Positions 8,326 to 16,587 of a DNA stretch of 64,000 nucleotides are shown here, piece by piece. Below the pieces are notes generated by a model. The model was not told where the DNA came from and did not search any database. It worked only from the letters and a program-made list of their open reading frames with translations. The position numbers and the translations under genes were made by a program. The stretch comes from Rhizobium altiplani (GTDB taxonomy: Bacteria > Pseudomonadota > Alphaproteobacteria > Rhizobiales > Rhizobiaceae). The stretch spans positions 1 to 64,000 of the forward strand of contig NZ_LNCD01000065.1 of assembly GCF_001542405.1 (NCBI RefSeq), in the 5' to 3' direction. The first letter of the stretch is position 1. Every line of letters starts with the position of its first letter.

Positions 8326-9972
8326 ATGGAATCGACGATCGTCATGATCAACCTGTTCGGCGCGGTAGCGCTGCTGCTGTTCGGCCTAGCCCAGGTGAAA
8401 GACGGCGTGTCGCGTGCGTTTGGGGCGCGGTTGCGCACCGGCCTTGCCACCGGCACGCGCAGCGGCCTGCGCTCGTTCGTCTCGGGCTTCTTTGCGACGA
8501 TTGCGCTGCAGAGTTCGACGGCAACCGCGCTGATTGTCGCCTCCTTCGTCGAGCGCGAGCTGGTGAAGCCGCGCATGGCGCAGATCGTCCTGCTCGGCGC
8601 CAATGTCGGAACCGCGGTGACCGCCTGGATCGTCGCCACCGGCATCGCGTGGCTGTCACCACTGGTGATCCTTGCCGGCATGGTGCTGCATCGCAGCGGC
8701 TCGTCGTCGCGCCAGGGCGGCGGCACCGCACTGATCGGCATCGGCCTGATGCTGTTGTCGCTGCATCTTTTGAGCAGCGCCACCGAACCGATGCGGCAGT
8801 CGCCGGCGCTCGGCGCCTTCATTGCCCTGCTCGACAATGCCTGGCCGGTCGCACTCGCCTTTTCCGCAGTCATCGCCTTCATCTCGTCGTCGAGCCTTGC
8901 CGCCGTCGTCCTCATTCTCTCGCTGGCCTCGACCGGCATCCTGTCAGCAGGGCTGATCATCGTTCTGGTGCTCGGCGCCAATCTCGGCGGCGCCATTCCG
9001 CCGGTGATCGCCTCGCTTGCCGGTCCGGCAGCCGCCAGGCGCGTCACGCTCGGCAATCTGATCGTACGCGCCATCGGCTGCCTGATCGCATTGCCGCTCG
9101 CAGGCTACGGCGCCGACCTGCTTGGAACGCTGCCGCTGACGCCGGCAAAACTGCCGGTCGACGCCCATCTCGGCTTCAACCTGATGCTGGCTGCGCTCGC
9201 CTGGCCGTTCTCCCGCCCCCTGTCACGGCTGATGCTCAGGCTGGTGCCGGAAGAGGCCCAGGCGGAGGGCGGACCACGCTATCTCGACCAGCAGGAGCTG
9301 GCGACACCGGTCGTGGCGCTGGCCAGTGCGACAAGGGAGGTGCTCGGCGTCGGTGACCTGATCGAACGCATGCTGATGCGCGCCTCGGATGCCTTCGAGG
9401 CCAACAACCTGGCGAAACTCAAGGAAATCCCGTCGCTGGAAAAGCGGGTCGACAGCCTGCAGCAGGAGGTGAAGATCTATCTCTCCAAGCTCGGCCATGC
9501 CGGGCTCAGCGAAGAGGACGGGCGCCGCTCGATCGTGATCATCGACTACGCCATCAATCTCGAACACATCGGCGACATCATCGAGAAGGGGCTGATGCCG
9601 CAGGTGACGAAGAAGGTTTCGCTCGGCTTGAAATTCTCCGAGGAAGGCTATGAGGAGCTGCGCAAGCTCTTCCACCTGACGATCGACAATCTGCGCATTG
9701 CCCAGACGATCCTCGTCACCGGCGACTTCAATCTCGCCAGGCAGTTGATGGAGGTGAAGGTCGAGGTTCGCCGGATGGAAAAGCAATCGTCGGAGCGGCA
9801 TCTGGAGCGCCTGCGCGACGGTCGCGCCGACAGCCTGCAGACAAGCTCGCTGCACCTCGACATGCTGCGCGACCTAAAGCGCATCAACGCCCACATCGTC
9901 TCCGTCGCCCACCCCATCCTCGACGAAAGCGGCCTGCTCATCGAAAGCAGGTTGAAGGGTGCGGCCGAGTAG
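8326..9972 (+). CDS. Na+/phosphate cotransporter family protein with PhoU-like tail
   Basis: The 548-aa product has two inverted Na/Pi-cotransporter repeats (QSSTATALIVASFV near residue 65 and SSSLAAVVLILSL near 185) with about eight to ten membrane helices. A cytoplasmic PhoU-like helical domain follows from about residue 340 (ASATREVLGVGDLIERML...). This is the NptA/YjbB architecture: sodium-driven phosphate movement, with the tail probably sensing or regulating. I prefer the ATG at 8326 (MESTIVMINLFGA), where the first membrane helix begins; an upstream frame extension from 8266 adds a charged stretch unlike the family. It converges with the small gene at 9978-10238, with only 5 bases between stops. 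Confidence 0.88.
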   Translation: MESTIVMINLFGAVALLLFGLAQVKDGVSRAFGARLRTGLATGTRSGLRSFVSGFFATIALQSSTATALIVASFVERELVKPRMAQIVLLGANVGTAVTAWIVATGIAWLSPLVILAGMVLHRSGSSSRQGGGTALIGIGLMLLSLHLLSSATEPMRQSPALGAFIALLDNAWPVALAFSAVIAFISSSSLAAVVLILSLASTGILSAGLIIVLVLGANLGGAIPPVIASLAGPAAARRVTLGNLIVRAIGCLIALPLAGYGADLLGTLPLTPAKLPVDAHLGFNLMLAALAWPFSRPLSRLMLRLVPEEAQAEGGPRYLDQQELATPVVALASATREVLGVGDLIERMLMRASDAFEANNLAKLKEIPSLEKRVDSLQQEVKIYLSKLGHAGLSEEDGRRSIVIIDYAINLEHIGDIIEKGLMPQVTKKVSLGLKFSEEGYEELRKLFHLTIDNLRIAQTILVTGDFNLARQLMEVKVEVRRMEKQSSERHLERLRDGRADSLQTSSLHLDMLRDLKRINAHIVSVAHPILDESGLLIESRLKGAAE

Positions 9973-9977
9973 ACCGA

Positions 9978-10238
9978 TCAATCGGCGGACGGCAGCCGGC
10001 GCATGGTGAATTCGATCTGGTCGCCTTCCAACTGGCGCCAACTCTCGACTTCCGTCCAGTACGCGGCCTTGGGATACTCGTCGAACCATTCGCGCGCCTT
10101 GGCGCGCGCGTCGAGCAGATTGAGGCAATAGGTTTGTCGCACGAAACGATCGTTCTTCCGGGGTGTGCCTTCCGCCCGGTGGGTAGCAATCCGTCGCTTG
10201 AGACCGTCGAACGACGGAGGTCCAGGGATTTTCGTCAT
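9978..10238 (-). CDS. Small conserved hypothetical protein
   Basis: This is an 86-aa soluble protein starting MTKIPGPPSFDGLKRR. The ATG at 10238 has a clear Shine-Dalgarno sequence (AGAGGT) 5-10 bases upstream, which decides against a longer frame. The centre holds the aromatic and acidic run AREWFDEYPKAAYWTEVESW; there is no signal peptide or membrane segment. I do not recognise a named family. It runs divergently from hemF with about 165 bases between starts. Confidence 0.65.
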   Translation of the reverse strand: MTKIPGPPSFDGLKRRIATHRAEGTPRKNDRFVRQTYCLNLLDARAKAREWFDEYPKAAYWTEVESWRQLEGDQIEFTMRRLPSAD

Positions 10239-10404
10239 GAGCCTACCTCTGTGACAAAAAGGTAGTATCGAAAGCCGCCTTTTGCGAGTCGAATCTGAGG
10301 AGCCCTCAGGCATCGCCTCTGCTGGCAGGACCCTGCCCTACCTGCTATCAGAGCAGCAAAGACGAAAGCGCGAGTCGATAGCGACCCGCTCGGAGAGAGA
10401 TGAA

Positions 10405-11319
10405 ATGGAACGACCCGAACTTCCGATCGGCCTGCCGGACGATATCGAAGAGAAGAAGTCAGTCGCCCGCGCCTGGTTTGAAAGTCTTCGCGATACTATC
10501 TGCGCCTCATTCGAAGCGCTCGAAGACGAACTCTCGGGCCCACTCTCCGATAGAGAACCCGGCCTCTTCGTGGCGAAGGAATGGACGCGCGAAAATGGCG
10601 CCGGTGGCGGCGGCCGCATGTCGATGATGCATGGCCGCGTTTTCGAGAAGGTTGGCGTGCATACATCCACCGTCTATGGCGAATTCGCGCCTGATCTGCG
10701 CGCCCAGATGCCCGGCGCCAAGGAAGATCCGCGTTTCTGGGCCTCTGGCATCTCGCTGATCGCCCATCCGGTCAACCCCAACGTACCGGCCGTTCACATG
10801 AACACGCGCATGGTCGTAACCTCGAGCCGCTGGTTCGGCGGCGGCGCCGACCTGACGCCAGTGCTCGACCGCCGCCGTACGCAGGAAGATGAGGACAGCC
10901 AGCTGTTTCACAAGGCGATGGAGATCGCCTGCCGCAGCCACTCGGGCGTCGCCGATTACTCCGCCTACAAGAAATGGTGCGACGAGTATTTCTTCCTCAA
11001 GCACCGCAACGAAGCGCGCGGCATCGGCGGCATCTTCTATGACTGGCTGCATTCCGGCGAGGAAGCCGGCGGATGGGACGCCGATTTCGCCTTCACCCGC
11101 GACGTCGGACGGGCTTTCGCCATGGTTTATCCACGCATTGTTCGCACCAACTTCAATAAGCCGTGGACAGACGCGGATCGTGACGAACAATTGATTCGCC
11201 GTGGGCGCTATGTTGAGTTCAATTTACTCTATGATCGAGGTACAATCTTTGGCCTCAAGACAGGAGGAAACGTCGAGTCCATTCTCTCATCGTTGCCCCC
11301 TCTTGTCCGTTGGCCGTGA
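10405..11319 (+). CDS. hemF: Oxygen-dependent coproporphyrinogen III oxidase
   Basis: HemF converts coproporphyrinogen III to protoporphyrinogen IX with O2 during haem synthesis. The 304-aa protein carries the family blocks [59 protein letters not shown] and [17 protein letters not shown] chose ATG 10405 ([11 protein letters not shown]), since it gives the usual length of about 300 aa and has GGAGA 8 bases upstream; the open frame extends 41 codons further without family similarity. No FNR-type box is evident upstream. Confidence 0.95.
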   Translation: MERPELPIGLPDDIEEKKSVARAWFESLRDTICASFEALEDELSGPLSDREPGLFVAKEWTRENGAGGGGRMSMMHGRVFEKVGVHTSTVYGEFAPDLRAQMPGAKEDPRFWASGISLIAHPVNPNVPAVHMNTRMVVTSSRWFGGGADLTPVLDRRRTQEDEDSQLFHKAMEIACRSHSGVADYSAYKKWCDEYFFLKHRNEARGIGGIFYDWLHSGEEAGGWDADFAFTRDVGRAFAMVYPRIVRTNFNKPWTDADRDEQLIRRGRYVEFNLLYDRGTIFGLKTGGNVESILSSLPPLVRWP

Positions 11320-11409
11320 TCAGACAAAAAAGACGTCTGAAGGGCTTAAATTCGGAGACTGGACCACTAACTCTGTGCATGTACGCGTAACAATCGGAGG
11401 AGGATTGTC

Positions 11410-11670
11410 ATGACGGTACAAAGTAGCTCTGCGGCATCGGCGGGTGCGCCAGAGCAACCCCCATCTATGGATGCACCCGAATTTTTGAGCCGGATTGCAG
11501 AACGGCTCCGGGCGAAAAGCGGCTCCGACCTTCCCCTTTCCTGCTTTGTGGAACAAGTGAAGCTCCAGCTGGCAGGCGGCAAGACACCGGAAGAACTGGA
11601 CCGTCTGGCAAAGCGTCCGGACAACAAGGCGGCGACAGATTGCTTCAGATCCTGGGCGATGCCCGAATAA
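11410..11670 (+). CDS. Small hypothetical protein
   Basis: This 86-aa protein starts MTVQSSSAASAGAPEQPP and has an excellent ribosome-binding site (GGAGGAGG 6-13 bases upstream). The N-terminus is Ala/Ser/Pro-rich and probably disordered, followed by an amphipathic region EFLSRIAERLRAKSG and two cysteines (LSCFVEQV and TDCFRSW). It has no signal peptide. It lies 90 bases after hemF and ends at a GC-rich hairpin, so it may be read from hemF or from its own promoter. The family is unrecognised. Confidence 0.65.
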   Translation: MTVQSSSAASAGAPEQPPSMDAPEFLSRIAERLRAKSGSDLPLSCFVEQVKLQLAGGKTPEELDRLAKRPDNKAATDCFRSWAMPE

Positions 11671-11685
11671 CGAGAAAATGACCAA

Positions 11686-11720
11686 CCGGCCGGTCCTTCG
11701 CGCCGGCCGGAACCTTCTTA
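11686..11720 (+). terminator. Intrinsic terminator candidate
   Basis: CCGGCCGG at 11686-11693 pairs with CCGGCCGG at 11703-11710 across a 9-base loop, and is followed by a moderately T-rich AACCTTCTTACC. It lies 16 bases after the stop of the small gene at 11410. Confidence 0.6.
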
Positions 11721-11781
11721 CCCCTCGAGCATTCAGCCATTGCAGCATCGCGCAATCGCATGAAACCGAAGGAGGAAAAGA

Positions 11782-11967
11782 ATGAGACTCTTCGAATGCG
11801 GAACGCTCGTTCCTGGATGCGACTGGCATACCCGCGCGAATGACGATGCCGAAATCGTCCGTCGCGTTGTCGAACATATGCGCAACGCCCACGGCGAGAC
11901 CGTGATCCGCGAAAACATGGTAGAAAACATCAAGGCCCGCATCCGCAACGAGGCGACAGCGGCCTAA
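11782..11967 (+). CDS. DUF1059 small protein
   Basis: This 61-aa protein contains the DUF1059 pattern: CGTLVPGCDWHTRANDDAEIV near the N-terminus, with the spaced Cys, Cys and His that led to its description as a small metal-binding protein, and a helical C-terminus. A strong Shine-Dalgarno (AAGGAGGAAAAG) sits directly upstream of the ATG. Its stop codon abuts the end of the convergent cca gene. The biochemical role is unknown; metal binding is only predicted for the family. Confidence 0.8.
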   Translation: MRLFECGTLVPGCDWHTRANDDAEIVRRVVEHMRNAHGETVIRENMVENIKARIRNEATAA

Positions 11968-13218
11968 CTACCCCACCAGATCCTTCAGCCGGGCGAGCAA
12001 CGCCGCCCGGTCCGGTATGAAGTTTTCCTCGATCCAGGCGTTTTCCAAGACCGACAGCGTCTCGCCGACCTGCTTCCCGGCCGGGACACCGGCAGCCATG
12101 ACGTCGCCGCCATTGATCGGGAATTGCGGTTTCTTCCAGTTTTCCGCCAGTTCGAGCAGCTTGCCGAGCCTTGCCGAGCGAGCCATCTCCTGTGTGTCAC
12201 CTTCCGCCTTGCCGCGTGCTGTTGCCAGCGCAAGTTTCAAGCGGGTATTGATGCCGTCGGCGCCGTGCCGATAAAGCAGTCGTGAAAGGGCGGCCGAGGA
12301 CAATTCATCATTGATAACAGGCGCCTTGGCCCATGCCTTGAACCAGGCGGCCTCGGCATTGGCCAGCTTGAGGCGCGCCGCCATCTTCTCCAGCCGATCG
12401 GCATCGGGCGGAATGATGGCAGCAAGACGCAGAAGCGGATCTGGCTTCCAGGCAAGCGTTTTCTCCGTACCGATCAATGTCGGAATGGTATCGATCCCCC
12501 ATTTCTCAGTCTCTGGCAGGATTTCGCTGAGCACGCCGACCTGTCGCATCCACAGAAGTGCCCGTCCGGGATCTTCGGCGCTGAGTAGCTTGCGCAGTTC
12601 CGACCAGACCCTTTCGGCTGAAAGCGTCTTCAGCTTGGCGCGAGCCGATGCGCAGGCTCTCAACCCATCAGCATCCGGACGACCGGAGCCATAGTAGGCG
12701 AAGAACCGGAAAAATCGCAGGACACGCAGATAGTCCTCGGCAACACGCGTCGCCGCGTCCCCAATGAAGCGGATATTGCGCTTCTCGATATCGGCGAGAC
12801 CACCGACCAGGTCGATCACATCGCCTTTGGCGTCGACATAGAGCGCGTTGATCGTGAGGTCGCGGCGTTCCGCGTCTGTCCGCCAATCGGAGCTGAAGGC
12901 TACCTTTGCACGCCGCCCATCGGTTTCCACGTCTGCCCTCAGCGTCGTGACCTCGAACGGCTTGCCATCGATGACGAGGGTCACAGTGCCGTGCGCCACG
13001 CCGGTCGGCACAGCCTTGATCCCAGCGGCAACCGCCCGCTCGATGACCTGCTCCGGCGTAAGGGTCGTGGCGACATCAATGTCACTGACCGGAAGCCCCA
13101 TGAGGCTGTTGCGGACCGCCCCACCGACGACGCGCCCTTCTCCATCAGAGTTGAGCAACGCAAAAACACGCGTCAGAGCCGGATCCTTGAACCATGCCTC
13201 GTTGCCAAGGTTGGTCAT
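11968..13218 (-). CDS. cca: CCA tRNA nucleotidyltransferase
   Basis: This enzyme adds or repairs the 3' CCA end of tRNAs. The 416-aa protein has the class II nucleotidyltransferase head: GGAVRNSLMG with the catalytic DIDVATT (residues about 32-53), then RRDLTINALYVDAKGDVIDL and the neck motif EDYLRVLRFFRF. A helical body follows. Its start codon overlaps the stop of the Nudix gene by 4 bases (ATGA), so the two are translationally coupled. It is last in the DUF1285-Nudix-cca operon, an arrangement common in Rhizobiales. Confidence 0.93.
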   Translation of the reverse strand: MTNLGNEAWFKDPALTRVFALLNSDGEGRVVGGAVRNSLMGLPVSDIDVATTLTPEQVIERAVAAGIKAVPTGVAHGTVTLVIDGKPFEVTTLRADVETDGRRAKVAFSSDWRTDAERRDLTINALYVDAKGDVIDLVGGLADIEKRNIRFIGDAATRVAEDYLRVLRFFRFFAYYGSGRPDADGLRACASARAKLKTLSAERVWSELRKLLSAEDPGRALLWMRQVGVLSEILPETEKWGIDTIPTLIGTEKTLAWKPDPLLRLAAIIPPDADRLEKMAARLKLANAEAAWFKAWAKAPVINDELSSAALSRLLYRHGADGINTRLKLALATARGKAEGDTQEMARSARLGKLLELAENWKKPQFPINGGDVMAAGVPAGKQVGETLSVLENAWIEENFIPDRAALLARLKDLVG

Positions 13219-13865
13219 GCATAGAGCCTTTCATAGAGGGTGCGAACGATGCCGGCGGTAATGCCCCAGATCATCCGGCTTTCATAGGGCATCCGGTAGA
13301 ATTGTCGTTCGAGACCGTCAAGCACGCGCCTGTCGCGGCTGTGGTTGGCCGGGTTCATGAGAAAGGACAGCGGTACTTCGAACACGTCATCCACCTCGGT
13401 GGGGTTGAGTTTCAATTCGAAGCCGCGCCGAACAACGGCGAGCACTGGCGTTATACGGAAGCCGGTCGACGCCAGATAGTTCGGAAGCCGCGCCACGGTC
13501 TCGACAAAGGAGCCGTCGATGCCGATCTCCTCTTCGGTTTCCCGGATTGCGGCCTTTTCGGCGGAGCCGTCGATGGCGTCAATCTTTCCACCCGGGAACG
13601 CGATCTGTCCGGAATGCTTGCGCAGCGTCGCCGTGCGCTGCGTGAAAATCACATGCGCATCGTCACCATCGTCGATAACAGGCACCAGCACCGCGGCATC
13701 GCGAAGTTTGAAGGTCTCCACCTGCGTGACGATATCGGGGTTGAGAATGTGATCGCCATGATCACGCCAGGAGAGATCCACCGGACCACCGCTCTGGTGA
13801 AGAGCGCGACGGCGGAATTCAGCCGCTGAATAGAGCGAACGGTTTTCGGTCAAAACATTGTTCAT
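13215..13865 (-). CDS. Nudix hydrolase, CoA pyrophosphatase type
   Basis: The 216-aa protein shows the CoA-specific signature (HSGQIAFPGGKID) leading into a Nudix box (GGKIDAIDGSAEKAAIRE then TEEEIG). Enzymes with this signature split CoA and its derivatives into phosphopantetheine and 3',5'-ADP. It overlaps the DUF1285 gene upstream and cca downstream by 4 bases each, which implies coupled translation. There is no signal peptide, so it should be cytosolic. Confidence 0.9.
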   Translation of the reverse strand: MNNVLTENRSLYSAAEFRRRALHQSGGPVDLSWRDHGDHILNPDIVTQVETFKLRDAAVLVPVIDDGDDAHVIFTQRTATLRKHSGQIAFPGGKIDAIDGSAEKAAIRETEEEIGIDGSFVETVARLPNYLASTGFRITPVLAVVRRGFELKLNPTEVDDVFEVPLSFLMNPANHSRDRRVLDGLERQFYRMPYESRMIWGITAGIVRTLYERLYA

Positions 13866-14485
13866 CGGGAGAGTGCATCCAGTTCTTCCGCCGGCATGAC
13901 AGGAAAGGTCACACCGCCGGAGCGCAGACAGAACATCGTCTTACCGTCGACTTCAAGGCGTTCGCCGAGCTCGACGAGTTCGTACATGATTGGTCGCGAA
14001 ACCAGCGCCTCCAGCCGCCCGCGAACATGAAGATAGGGCTTCAGCTCGCTGTTTTCGCCATGAACTACAAAACGCAGCGGATGCTCCGGCCCAGCCTCGA
14101 CCACGTCACCGACATTGGTCCGGAAAGTTAGCAGCGGCTCGCCGTCCCTTTCTCCGGCATTCATTTCAACGGCGACGAACGGCGCATCGACAACCCGGAT
14201 ACCAACCCGTTCGACGGGGGTTACAAGGTAGGTCTTCTCATCTTCGTCCTTGCGCAGGACCGTGGAGAACAACCTGACGAGCGGCGCCCGGCCGATCGGC
14301 GTTCCCATGTAGAACCATGTTCCGTCCGCTCGGATTTCCATGTCGATATCGCCGCAGAACGGCGGATTCCACTTGTCGACGGGCGGAAGGCCCCGGGCTT
14401 TGGCCCCTGCATCGCCGGCGGCGCGCGAAATCAGCGCAGCAAGACCGGCCGCGTCTGTTGTCGCCTTGATCTCTTCGGCTGCCAT
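13862..14485 (-). CDS. DUF1285 domain protein
   Basis: This 207-aa protein matches DUF1285: the pattern PPVDKWNPPFCGDIDMEIRADGTWFYMGTPIGR near residues 34-66 (quoted piecewise: NPPFCGDIDM, then TWFYMGTPIGR), followed by VRLFSTVLRKDEDEKTYLVTPVE split around its centre. It is a small beta-rich cytosolic domain of unknown biochemical role. It leads the DUF1285-Nudix-cca operon and lies head to head with the moxR operon, 158 bases away. Confidence 0.85.
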   Translation of the reverse strand: MAAEEIKATTDAAGLAALISRAAGDAGAKARGLPPVDKWNPPFCGDIDMEIRADGTWFYMGTPIGRAPLVRLFSTVLRKDEDEKTYLVTPVERVGIRVVDAPFVAVEMNAGERDGEPLLTFRTNVGDVVEAGPEHPLRFVVHGENSELKPYLHVRGRLEALVSRPIMYELVELGERLEVDGKTMFCLRSGGVTFPVMPAEELDALSR

Positions 14486-14643
14486 TCTTCTGTCCCGGTT
14501 TGTCTTTAACTCAAGAAGGTCACGAGATAGTCATTCGGAACGAACTTGTCAGCCCGCAACATCTCCATAACTCTATCTGGTATGACGCTTGCGTGTAAGT
14601 CTGCCGATTCGCGACGAATGATATCACCCGCTGGAGATGCCTT

Positions 14644-15654
14644 ATGGGTATGATGAAGACCGAAGCCCCCCTCGATGAAAAGGCGATCATCGCCGCGGCC
14701 GAGAAGGCCCTTGCAGATATTGCCGCCGTGCGGGGTGAAGTCTCGAAGGTGATCTTCGGCCAGGAAAGCGTCGTCGAGAACACTCTCCTCGCGGTTCTTT
14801 CGGGCGGCCATGCCCTGCTGGTCGGTGTGCCGGGCCTTGCCAAGACCAAACTCGTTACTACCCTCGGCGAAGTGCTTGGCCTCGCCTCCAACCGCATCCA
14901 GTTCACACCGGATCTGATGCCTTCCGATATCTTGGGCTCCGAAGTGATGGACCAAGATGACAGCGGCCGCCGTTCCTTCCGTTTCGTCAAGGGTCCGGTG
15001 TTCGCCCAACTCCTCATGGCCGACGAAATCAACCGCGCGTCGCCGCGCACGCAATCGGCCCTGCTGCAGTCCATGCAGGAATACCACATCACCGTTGCCG
15101 GCCACCGCTACGATCTGCCCGCGCCCTTCCACGTCCTGGCCACCCAGAACCCGCTGGAGCAGGAAGGCACCTATCCCTTGCCCGAGGCGCAGCTCGACCG
15201 CTTCCTTCTCCAGGTAGACGTCCACTATCCGGAGCTCGCCGCCGAGCGACAGATCCTGCTCGAGACGACCGGGATCAGCGAAACGACGCCGCAAGCGATC
15301 CTGAACGCGGAGCGCCTCGTCGAAATCCAAACGCTCATTCGCCAGATGCCGGTCAGCGACAAGGTTGTCGACGCCATCCTCGCGCTTGTTCGCTCGGCCC
15401 GTCCGGGTCAGGGAAATGCCGCGACCGACAAGAACGTCGCCTGGGGCCCTGGTCCGCGCGCCGGCCAAGCCATGATGCTTTGCGCCCGCGCCCGTGCCCT
15501 CTACGAAGGCCGCCTGGCGCCGTCTATTGACGACGTCCATGCCCTCGCGGAACCGGTGCTGCAGCACCGCATGGCGCTGACATTTGCGGCCCGCGCGGAA
15601 GGCATGTCGGTTCGCGATGTCATCGAAGGGCTGGTCAAGCAGGCCAAGGGATAA
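14644..15654 (+). CDS. moxR: MoxR family AAA+ ATPase
   Basis: This 336-aa AAA+ ATPase has Walker A GVPGLAKTKLV (near residue 60), Walker B LLMADEINRASPRTQSALL, the sensor segment VLATQNPLEQEGTYPLPEAQLDRF and an AAA lid. MoxR proteins act as chaperones that activate or assemble VWA-domain partners. Here the partners follow directly: DUF58 (13-base gap), then two large VWA/DUF4159-type membrane proteins. The operon corresponds to the conserved RL3499-RL3502 cluster of Rhizobium leguminosarum, whose disruption is reported to affect cell shape and envelope integrity. Confidence 0.92.
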   Translation: MGMMKTEAPLDEKAIIAAAEKALADIAAVRGEVSKVIFGQESVVENTLLAVLSGGHALLVGVPGLAKTKLVTTLGEVLGLASNRIQFTPDLMPSDILGSEVMDQDDSGRRSFRFVKGPVFAQLLMADEINRASPRTQSALLQSMQEYHITVAGHRYDLPAPFHVLATQNPLEQEGTYPLPEAQLDRFLLQVDVHYPELAAERQILLETTGISETTPQAILNAERLVEIQTLIRQMPVSDKVVDAILALVRSARPGQGNAATDKNVAWGPGPRAGQAMMLCARARALYEGRLAPSIDDVHALAEPVLQHRMALTFAARAEGMSVRDVIEGLVKQAKG

Positions 15655-15666
15655 GGAAGCGTCTGC

Positions 15667-16587
15667 GTGGCACCCATCGGACAGATCGTCAATCCGACCT
15701 CGGGCAATGACGCCCTCGCTCGCGCAAGGCAGCGGGCGAGCCTTGTGCCGGATTGTCTGGTCGAGGCCAAGCGGATCGCCAACACGGTGATCGCCGGCTG
15801 GCACGGTCGCCGCAAGCGCGGCATCGGCGAGAATTTCTGGCAGTTCCGTCCCTATACCGAGGGCGAAAGTCTATCCCGCATCGATTGGCGCCGTTCGGCG
15901 CGCGACGACCATACCTACATCCGCGACCGCGAGTGGGAAGCAGCCCATACGATCTGGCTCTGGGCCGACATGTCTCCCTCGATGATGTACAAGTCGACCT
16001 TCGGAAACGCCTCCAAGGAAGGCCGCGCGCTCGTCATCATGCTGGCGCTTGCCGAAATCCTGGCGCGTTCCGGCGAACGCATCGGATGTCCCGGCGTCAT
16101 GGAACCGATTGCCGCACGCAATGCCGCGGAACGGCTTGCGACGGCATTGATGCACGCGCCGCTAAGCGGAGGGCTGCCCGACACGGCGATGATCCGCGGC
16201 TGGAGCGAGCTCGTCTTGATTGGCGATTTTCTCGATGACGCGCGAGCAGTGATGGCGCGCATCGCTCCCTTGGCGCGGCGCGGTCTGCGCGGCCACGTGA
16301 TCGAGATCGCCGATCCGGCCGAGGAGCTCTTCCCGTATGATGGCCGCACCGAATTCACCGACCCCGAGACAGGGTCGAAGCTCACATCCGGCCGCGCCGA
16401 GCATGTTCGCGAAGCCTATACCCGCGCCTATCTCGACCGCCGGGACGATCTCGGCCAGGCGCTGCGCCACATGGGCTGGACCTTCGTCAGCCACCGCACA
16501 GACCACCTAGCCTCTGAAGCGCTGGTCGCCGTCCACATGTACCTTTCGGGCATGCCCGCAAGGATGACGCAGGGAGAACGCGCGTGA
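15667..16587 (+). CDS. DUF58 domain protein (MoxR partner)
   Basis: This 306-aa protein with a GTG start carries the DUF58 hallmark FRPYTEGESLSRIDWRRSAR (near residues 58-77) and a following VWA-like segment beginning TIWLWADMSPSM, whose DxSxS resembles a metal-ion-dependent adhesion site. DUF58 proteins are regular MoxR partners. Its TGA overlaps the GTG start of the next gene. It is probably membrane-associated through the downstream partners; no membrane helix of its own is clear. Confidence 0.88.
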   Translation: MAPIGQIVNPTSGNDALARARQRASLVPDCLVEAKRIANTVIAGWHGRRKRGIGENFWQFRPYTEGESLSRIDWRRSARDDHTYIRDREWEAAHTIWLWADMSPSMMYKSTFGNASKEGRALVIMLALAEILARSGERIGCPGVMEPIAARNAAERLATALMHAPLSGGLPDTAMIRGWSELVLIGDFLDDARAVMARIAPLARRGLRGHVIEIADPAEELFPYDGRTEFTDPETGSKLTSGRAEHVREAYTRAYLDRRDDLGQALRHMGWTFVSHRTDHLASEALVAVHMYLSGMPARMTQGERA

